DNA of 64,000 nucleotides from Rhizobium leguminosarum (GTDB lineage: Bacteria; Pseudomonadota; Alphaproteobacteria; Rhizobiales; Rhizobiaceae), in contig NZ_CP016290.1 in the NCBI RefSeq assembly GCF_001679785.1, forward strand, positions 186,001-250,000, in the 5' to 3' direction. Below are positions 58,418 to 64,000 of the stretch, in pieces (positions within the stretch are counted from its first letter, which is position 1; each line of letters begins with the position of its first letter). The translations under genes and the position numbers were made by a program. The notes under the pieces are model-generated. The model worked only from the letters and a program-made list of their open reading frames with translations. It searched no databases and was not told where the DNA came from.

Positions 58418-59230
58418 ATGAAAAAAACGGAATTGATCGCAGCCGCCGGCTGCATGGCCGGACTCTTGGTTGCGGCGGGCGCGCAGGCGCAAAACATGAC
58501 GAGTAACGAGGTGAAAGGAACAAATCTTTCCAGGAAGTGGCGCGGCACGTCGGGACTGGTCGCGACGGGACCGGACGGAAAGGTGATCTTCCTGTTCGGC
58601 GAAACGCAACCTTCCGTCGTCTGCTCGCCTTTGCAGGTCTGCGACATCGAACTTCAGGGTGGCGAGATCGTTCGCGATGTCCTCGTCGGCGACACCGTGC
58701 GCTGGAAGGTAGAGCCAGCCACCTCGGGTGCGACAGGCGGACAGGCCATCCATCTCATCGTCAAACCATCTGAGCCAGGGCTTCTCACCTCGATGGTCGT
58801 CACCACGTCACGTCGAACCTATCACATCCAGCTCAAATCCCATCCCAGCCAGTACATGGCGCGCATTGGCTTCGAATATCCGGAAGACGTGCCCAGCAAG
58901 CTCGCCGACATAAACGCCCGTCTCGAAACGGGCGGCATTCCGGGCACAGCGCCGGACAAACTGAACTTCTCCTACTCGGTGAGCGGGAGCGCGCCCTGGA
59001 AACCGAAGCGGGTCTATTCTGACGGGGTGAAGACCTACATCCAGTTCCCGAAGTCGATCTCCGGTCAGGATGCACCTGTGCTCTTCGTCGTCTCCGGCGG
59101 TCAAAATCGCATCGTCAATTACCGGATGAAGAACGACATGATGACCGTCGACTATGCGATCGACAAGGCGATCCTCATTTCCGGCGTCGGTTGGCGGCAG
59201 CAGAAGATCACCATCCGGCGGGGAGGCTGA
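58418..59230 (+). CDS. trbG: Conjugal transfer protein TrbG (VirB9-like)
   Basis: This 270-residue periplasmic outer-membrane-channel component has a signal peptide ([13 protein letters not shown]). VirB9 features are [40 protein letters not shown] and the C-terminal beta domain ([40 protein letters not shown]). It begins 18 bp after trbF. Confidence 0.94.
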   Translation: MKKTELIAAAGCMAGLLVAAGAQAQNMTSNEVKGTNLSRKWRGTSGLVATGPDGKVIFLFGETQPSVVCSPLQVCDIELQGGEIVRDVLVGDTVRWKVEPATSGATGGQAIHLIVKPSEPGLLTSMVVTTSRRTYHIQLKSHPSQYMARIGFEYPEDVPSKLADINARLETGGIPGTAPDKLNFSYSVSGSAPWKPKRVYSDGVKTYIQFPKSISGQDAPVLFVVSGGQNRIVNYRMKNDMMTVDYAIDKAILISGVGWRQQKITIRRGG

Positions 59231-59233
59231 ACC

Positions 59234-59674
59234 ATGCGAAAGCTGTTCGCATTCTTCATCGCGGCCGCGCTGCTCTCCGGCTGCCAAACGGCCGACGACG
59301 CACTGACCACCAGCTCGACCCCGGTGGCCGTCACCGGACCGGCTGCTAGCGCCATCGCGGGCGACATGGCAAGCCGTCTGGCTGAACAGATCAGCCCCGC
59401 CGGTGCTACGACGACGATCAAAATGGAAACGGACACGTCGGAATTCGCATCCGCCCTCGAGGCGGCGCTGAAGGGGTGGGGCTACACAGTGGTCACGGAC
59501 GGCAAAGTCGCCAAAGACATCAAGCCGGTCGAGCTTGCTTATGCAATCGAGGGCTTCGACGGACAAGTTTTAGCCCGCGTCTCGACACCTGCCATTGCTC
59601 TCGCCCGCGCTTATACGCCGACGGCGGCCGGTGCCACGCCGGCCAGTCCGCTTTCGATCATGCAGCGCAACTGA
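59234..59674 (+). CDS. trbH: Conjugal transfer lipoprotein TrbH
   Basis: This 146-residue protein starts MRKLFAFFIAAALLSGCQTA. LLSGC is a lipobox, so the mature protein would be lipid-anchored at Cys18, as expected for the VirB7-like position in the channel. GGGGAGG precedes ATG 59234, four bases after trbG. The rest is Ala/Thr-rich with an alpha/beta pattern. Confidence 0.9.
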   Translation: MRKLFAFFIAAALLSGCQTADDALTTSSTPVAVTGPAASAIAGDMASRLAEQISPAGATTTIKMETDTSEFASALEAALKGWGYTVVTDGKVAKDIKPVELAYAIEGFDGQVLARVSTPAIALARAYTPTAAGATPASPLSIMQRN

Positions 59675-59685
59675 CGGAGATAAAC

Positions 59686-60984
59686 ATGGTCCAGTCGCTC
59701 CAGCTTGGCACGCCGAGCCAAGCCGACGATCAGCAGGGCATGCGGCGGCTCAACCGCCTGCCGATCATCGTCGCCATCATTGTCATCGTGCTGTTCGTTA
59801 GCATCGTCGTGATCGGTCTGTCGCTGCGCGGGCTTTCCTTCAATCGTGGCGACATCGAGGGTGCTTCCAATAGCCCTGCGACCAGTTTCGGCGACCAGCT
59901 TAAGCGGGGTGTCACGGACGGCATTATCGGTGACCCAGAAAAGCAGGAGGTGTTTCAGCCGACACCCGTCGTCATCGAGAAAGAGGAAAAGCAGGAACCG
60001 GTCGTCGAGCGCCAACCGACAGATCGACAAGATCGCCGACAAAGGCTCGAATCCGAAGAGGAGTGGAAGGCTCGGCTGAAGCGAGAGCAGGATGAGCAAT
60101 ATATGCGCGAGGCACAACGCCAGCGGATGGCGCGTCTCCAGGCCCGTTCCACGGCGCTCGATTCGCCACTGAAGGTCGACATCTCCGATGTCGAGAAGGC
60201 TGCAAGCTCCACCAATGACACGGGCCGCCAGCCGACAAACGTCGCAGCAAACAGCGCGTCAGACCTTTACGCCGCGGCCATGAAATCCAGCCTGATGGGA
60301 CAGAACGTCGATCAGAACGGGCAGACGTCGAAAGAGGATTTTTTCAACCAAGACATCAAGGATCTCGGCTACCTGCCAAACCAAGTCGTGCCACAGATGT
60401 CACCCAATGAATTGAAGCGCGGTTCGGTCGTCCCGGCGACATTGATCACCGGCCTCAATTCCGACCTGCCAGGGCGAATTACAGCTCAGGTCAGCCAGAA
60501 TGTCTACGACAGCGCCACCGGCTATCGCCTTCTCATCCCACAAGGCGCAAAGCTGTTCGGCCGTTACGATTCCAAGGTGTCCTTCGGTCAGGAGCGCGTT
60601 CTCCTCGTCTGGACGGACCTCATTTTCCCGAACGGCTCCACCCTGCAGATCGGCGGCATGGCCGGCACGGACGCCGAAGGATATGGCGGCTTCCAGGATG
60701 AGGCCGACCGCCATCTCTGGAGGACGTTCGGTTCCGCAGCCCTGGTGGCAATCATCGGGACGGGTATCGATATGTCGATGCCTGAGAGTTCGACGCTCGC
60801 AACGCAGGACACGGCCTCGGATGCAGCACGACGTAATTTTGCCGAATCATTCGGCCGGGTAGCGGAAGAGACGATCTCGAAGAATCTGAACGTTCAGCCG
60901 ACAATTCGCATCCGACCGGGCTACAAGTTCAACGTCCTGGTCGATCAGGATATTGTTTTTCCGTTTGTCTATAGCGGCCGCTAA
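59686..60984 (+). CDS. trbI: Conjugal transfer protein TrbI (VirB10-like)
   Basis: This 432-residue protein has a short cytoplasmic tail, one membrane helix (LPIIVAIIVIVLFVSIVVIG), a long charged linker and the C-terminal VirB10 domain (GSVVPATLITGLNSDLPGRI, ATGYRLLIPQGAKLFGRYDS, ERVLLVWTDLIFPNGSTLQI and RPGYKFNVLVDQDIVFPF). ATG 59686 follows GGAGATAAAC. It is the last gene of the trb operon. VirB10 proteins span both membranes. Confidence 0.95.
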   Translation: MVQSLQLGTPSQADDQQGMRRLNRLPIIVAIIVIVLFVSIVVIGLSLRGLSFNRGDIEGASNSPATSFGDQLKRGVTDGIIGDPEKQEVFQPTPVVIEKEEKQEPVVERQPTDRQDRRQRLESEEEWKARLKREQDEQYMREAQRQRMARLQARSTALDSPLKVDISDVEKAASSTNDTGRQPTNVAANSASDLYAAAMKSSLMGQNVDQNGQTSKEDFFNQDIKDLGYLPNQVVPQMSPNELKRGSVVPATLITGLNSDLPGRITAQVSQNVYDSATGYRLLIPQGAKLFGRYDSKVSFGQERVLLVWTDLIFPNGSTLQIGGMAGTDAEGYGGFQDEADRHLWRTFGSAALVAIIGTGIDMSMPESSTLATQDTASDAARRNFAESFGRVAEETISKNLNVQPTIRIRPGYKFNVLVDQDIVFPFVYSGR

Positions 60985-62000
<1,016 letters not shown>

Positions 62001-62003
62001 ACG

Positions 62004-62294
62004 TCATTCATGTTTATCGAGTGGAACCTCGGGGATGTAGCCTAACGCATCGATGATTTCCGAAAGTTCTTCTTGCTGGACTTCTGATTTCTTTTGGCGC
62101 GCGACATACTCATCCTGCAGGCTTTTGAGTACGGCGGCGGAGAACGACGGATCGGCGCTCGCGCGAGTCCATTCCTTATAGACAGCCTCATCGGCGGCAA
62201 TAAGACGGCGGTGCTCACGGATCGCAGCAACTGCCAGCACCTCTAGTTCTGACTTTTGCGTCAAACTGTTGCGAGACGAGCCCACATCGTTCAT
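62004..62294 (-). CDS. traM: Antiactivator TraM
   Basis: The 96-residue helical protein includes LEVLAVAAIREHRRLIAADE and the C-terminal EIIDALGYIPEVPL, which match TraM of Agrobacterium (AIR-HRRL and L-I-LG-IP-V). TraM binds TraR and blocks DNA binding, setting the cell-density threshold for transfer. Its location tail to tail with traR fits. The start at ATG 62294 gives a slightly shorter protein than in Ti plasmids. Confidence 0.8.
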   Translation of the reverse strand: MNDVGSSRNSLTQKSELEVLAVAAIREHRRLIAADEAVYKEWTRASADPSFSAAVLKSLQDEYVARQKKSEVQQEELSEIIDALGYIPEVPLDKHE

Positions 62295-62551
62295 CCGCTT
62301 CTCCCAAACTTCATTCTGTTGCCCGAACCTAAGGTTGCGGCCTTAATATCTGTTGAGCGGCACCACAATATCCGCTGAGCATCATCTGGGTCCTGTGCGA
62401 TTTCATCTCGCGCCTCTCCATACCGACGTCGAAGAGTGCAGGGACTTGAACGACACTGTCTTGCTTATTTGCTCAAAAGGATTCGACCCTCGCTTGTGCT
62501 GTAGAGAATACTCCGTGGTAGGATACTCATCAAGCCGCTGTTCTCCGGATC

Positions 62552-62800
62552 ATGGAGATTCGAGAGGTATTTGCGCGAAATTTGCGAGCTGCGCGGCAGG
62601 CTAAAGGCTTGTCCCAGGAGGAGCTCGCGCATCGCGCGGATATCGATCGCACCTACATCAGTTCCCTGGAGCGTAGCGTCTACAATGCAAGCATCGATGT
62701 TGTTGACCGTTTGGCGACCGTCTTGGGCATCGAAGCCTGTGAGTTGCTGAAGCGGCCCCCGAGGGAGTCACAGATGCCAACCACCGAGCTTGACGCTTAA
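62552..62800 (+). CDS. XRE-family transcriptional regulator
   Basis: The 82-residue protein is a single Cro/C1-type helix-turn-helix: RNLRAARQAKGLSQEELAHR, ADIDRTYISSLERSVYNASI and DVVDRLATVLGIEACELLKR. It starts MEIREVFARNLR at 62552. Such solitary regulators near transfer regions are often controls of plasmid or restriction genes; the target is not visible. It lies about 240 bp before the AbiE pair. Confidence 0.88.
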   Translation: MEIREVFARNLRAARQAKGLSQEELAHRADIDRTYISSLERSVYNASIDVVDRLATVLGIEACELLKRPPRESQMPTTELDA

Positions 62801-63038
62801 GAGAGTTGTCCCGCGGAGGGACGGGCTCATGCCCAGCTGGCAATGCTTTCACGTCAATCGGCTAGGTCCGTCGGCAAGGCTACATCTTTACTCTTGACGA
62901 CCACTGGATTTGTCAGCTCTCATCTCATCGAGGCAATTGTTCGTGGTGAAGAATTCACAGAGCGAGGGCTTTCTCGACCTCAGGGTTTGTGATACAAATC
63001 CTAGGATAATAGGTCCAATTCTCCGAGCTTTTATATCA

Positions 63039-63656
63039 ATGCCCGGTTCCGTCACGCAACGCCAAATAGCCCGGACCGTGCTAACTGAGCGCGGAATAGC
63101 ACGTTTGGTCGAACTGCGGAACGCAGGTGTGACGGCTGCCACCATGAGCCGAATGGAACGAGATGGTGAAGTGCTGCGGCTTGCCCGCGGTCTTTATCAA
63201 CTTCCTGACGCGCAGCTCGACGTCAACCACAGCCTGGCGGAGGTTGCCAAACGCGCGCCCAAAGCCGTTATCTGCCTCGTTTCGGCATTGGCGTTCCACG
63301 GCCTGACAGATCAGCTCCCCGGACAAATCTGGCTTGCCATAGGCCGTAAGGACTGGGCTCCGAAACTGGACGGCCCCGCTATGCGCATCGTGCGTTTCAC
63401 AGACAGCCTTCTCAACGAAAGCGTCGAAGCCCATGTCATTGAAGGCGTTCCTGTGAGGGTCTTTGGAATTGCCAAGACGATTGCCGATTGCTTTCGCTAT
63501 CGCAACAAGATTGGCCTTTCGGTAGCGATAGAAGGGCTGCAGGAGGCGCTGCGGCAACGAAGGGCTACTCCTGGCGAAATCGCCAACCAGGCCGAACGCG
63601 GTGGCGTCGGATCGGTGATCCGGCCGTATCTCGAGGCGCTGACCGCCAATGGCTAA
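63039..63656 (+). CDS. AbiEi-like antitoxin (type IV toxin-antitoxin)
   Basis: The 205-residue protein from ATG 63039 (MPGSVTQRQIARTVLTERGI) has the N-terminal winged helix of AbiEi antitoxins (RLVELRNAGVTAATMSRMER, GEVLRLARGLYQLPD) and the C-terminal region CLVSALAFHGLTDQLPGQIW, VRVFGIAKTIADCFRYRNKI. The frame is open to 62910, but that extension has no family match. In AbiE systems this protein represses the operon and counters the toxin. It overlaps the toxin gene by 8 bp. Confidence 0.85.
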   Translation: MPGSVTQRQIARTVLTERGIARLVELRNAGVTAATMSRMERDGEVLRLARGLYQLPDAQLDVNHSLAEVAKRAPKAVICLVSALAFHGLTDQLPGQIWLAIGRKDWAPKLDGPAMRIVRFTDSLLNESVEAHVIEGVPVRVFGIAKTIADCFRYRNKIGLSVAIEGLQEALRQRRATPGEIANQAERGGVGSVIRPYLEALTANG

Positions 63657-64000
63657 AGACATCAGAAACGTCGGCGCCTTGGTGCGCGCCCGCCTGTTGC
63701 AACTCGCCAAGGCAAGCGGGCAAAGCTTCGATCTGGTCCTGACGCGTTTTGCTCTTGAACGGTTATTGTTCCGGCTTAGCCAGTCGCCCCATGCCGGTCG
63801 CTTCGTTCTAAAAGGGGCGATGTTGATGATGAGTTGGTTCGACAATCCGCACCGAGGCACGCGCGACCTCGATCTTTTGGGTTTCGGTGATCCGAGTCCG
63901 GACCCGATGCTTGAGACATTTCGGGAAATTCTGGCGCAAGAGGCCGACGATGGCGTTACGTTCGACGCTGATACGCTGCATGTGGATCGTATTCGCGAGG
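63649..64000 (+). CDS. AbiEii-like nucleotidyltransferase toxin, cut by the window end
   Basis: ATG 63649 (MAKDIRNVGALVRARLLQLA) overlaps the antitoxin stop. The visible 117 residues include RFALERLLFRLSQSPHAGRF, VLKGAMLMMSWFDNP and RGTRDLDLLGFGD. The last holds the DxD-type motif of AbiEii/AbiGii nucleotidyltransferases. These toxins cause reversible growth arrest and can abort phage infection; on plasmids they also aid maintenance. The rest lies outside the window. Confidence 0.88.
   Translation, partial: MAKDIRNVGALVRARLLQLAKASGQSFDLVLTRFALERLLFRLSQSPHAGRFVLKGAMLMMSWFDNPHRGTRDLDLLGFGDPSPDPMLETFREILAQEADDGVTFDADTLHVDRIRE

Overview
The window is a piece of a large repABC-type plasmid from an alphaproteobacterium of the Rhizobiales (Rhizobium/Agrobacterium-like). 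Three things point there: a repA-repB-repC replicon, a Ti-plasmid-like quorum-regulated conjugation block (traI-trbBCDEJKLFGHI, then traR and traM), and rhizobial plasmid families such as RHE_PE00001/DUF1612, DUF1403, DUF1839 and plasmid-borne ScpB. No rRNA, tRNA or CRISPR array was seen.

Layout. 1-4076: a broken SNF2-type helicase gene, an intact IS21 element and an IS5-family remnant. 4049-17209 (minus): a 4386-residue non-ribosomal peptide synthetase (NRPS) of four modules (C-A-T, then three E/C-A-T) built from near-identical repeats of about 3.27 kb. It is hemmed in by IS5-family ends and carries the tail of a lost upstream NRPS partner. 17248-24729: IS debris around a c-type-cytochrome-like secreted protein and a broken operon (amino acid:carrier protein ligase, DUF1839, glycoside hydrolase family 2). 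In that operon an IS66 transposase is fused in frame to the ligase. 24730-26730: a small AT-richer cassette of unknown genes. 26732-34061: two large NTPase genes that look like a defence locus, one cut off by an IS6-family element and the other split by a perfect IS630 insertion. 34210-43483: a DUF1612 gene and a Tn7/Tn5053-like transposon (tniA-tniB-tniQ) that also carries scpB, a DUF1403 gene and a tyrosine recombinase, with a second recombinase just outside it. 44000-46571: an IS110 element, a cold-shock protein and a NYN-domain protein. 46747-50505 (minus): the repABC replicon with two parS-like palindromes and an antisense RNA. 50843-60984 (plus): traI and the trb mating-pair operon. 61296-62294: traR and its antiactivator traM, convergent. 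62552-64000: a small XRE regulator and an AbiE-type toxin-antitoxin pair cut by the window end.

How it works together. The right 18 kb is an intact, compact backbone for replication, partition, cell-density-controlled transfer and plasmid stabilisation. The left 46 kb is accessory DNA in which nearly every gene has been cut, fused or split by insertion sequences. The main points of interest are the truncated NRPS assembly line with swapped adenylation cores, the ScpB-carrying transposon with paired CGATAA-N7-TTATCG sites before its recombinases, the IS-inactivated NTPase locus, and the IS66-ligase chimera.

All product names rest on reading the translated sequence and on family knowledge. No database search was run.
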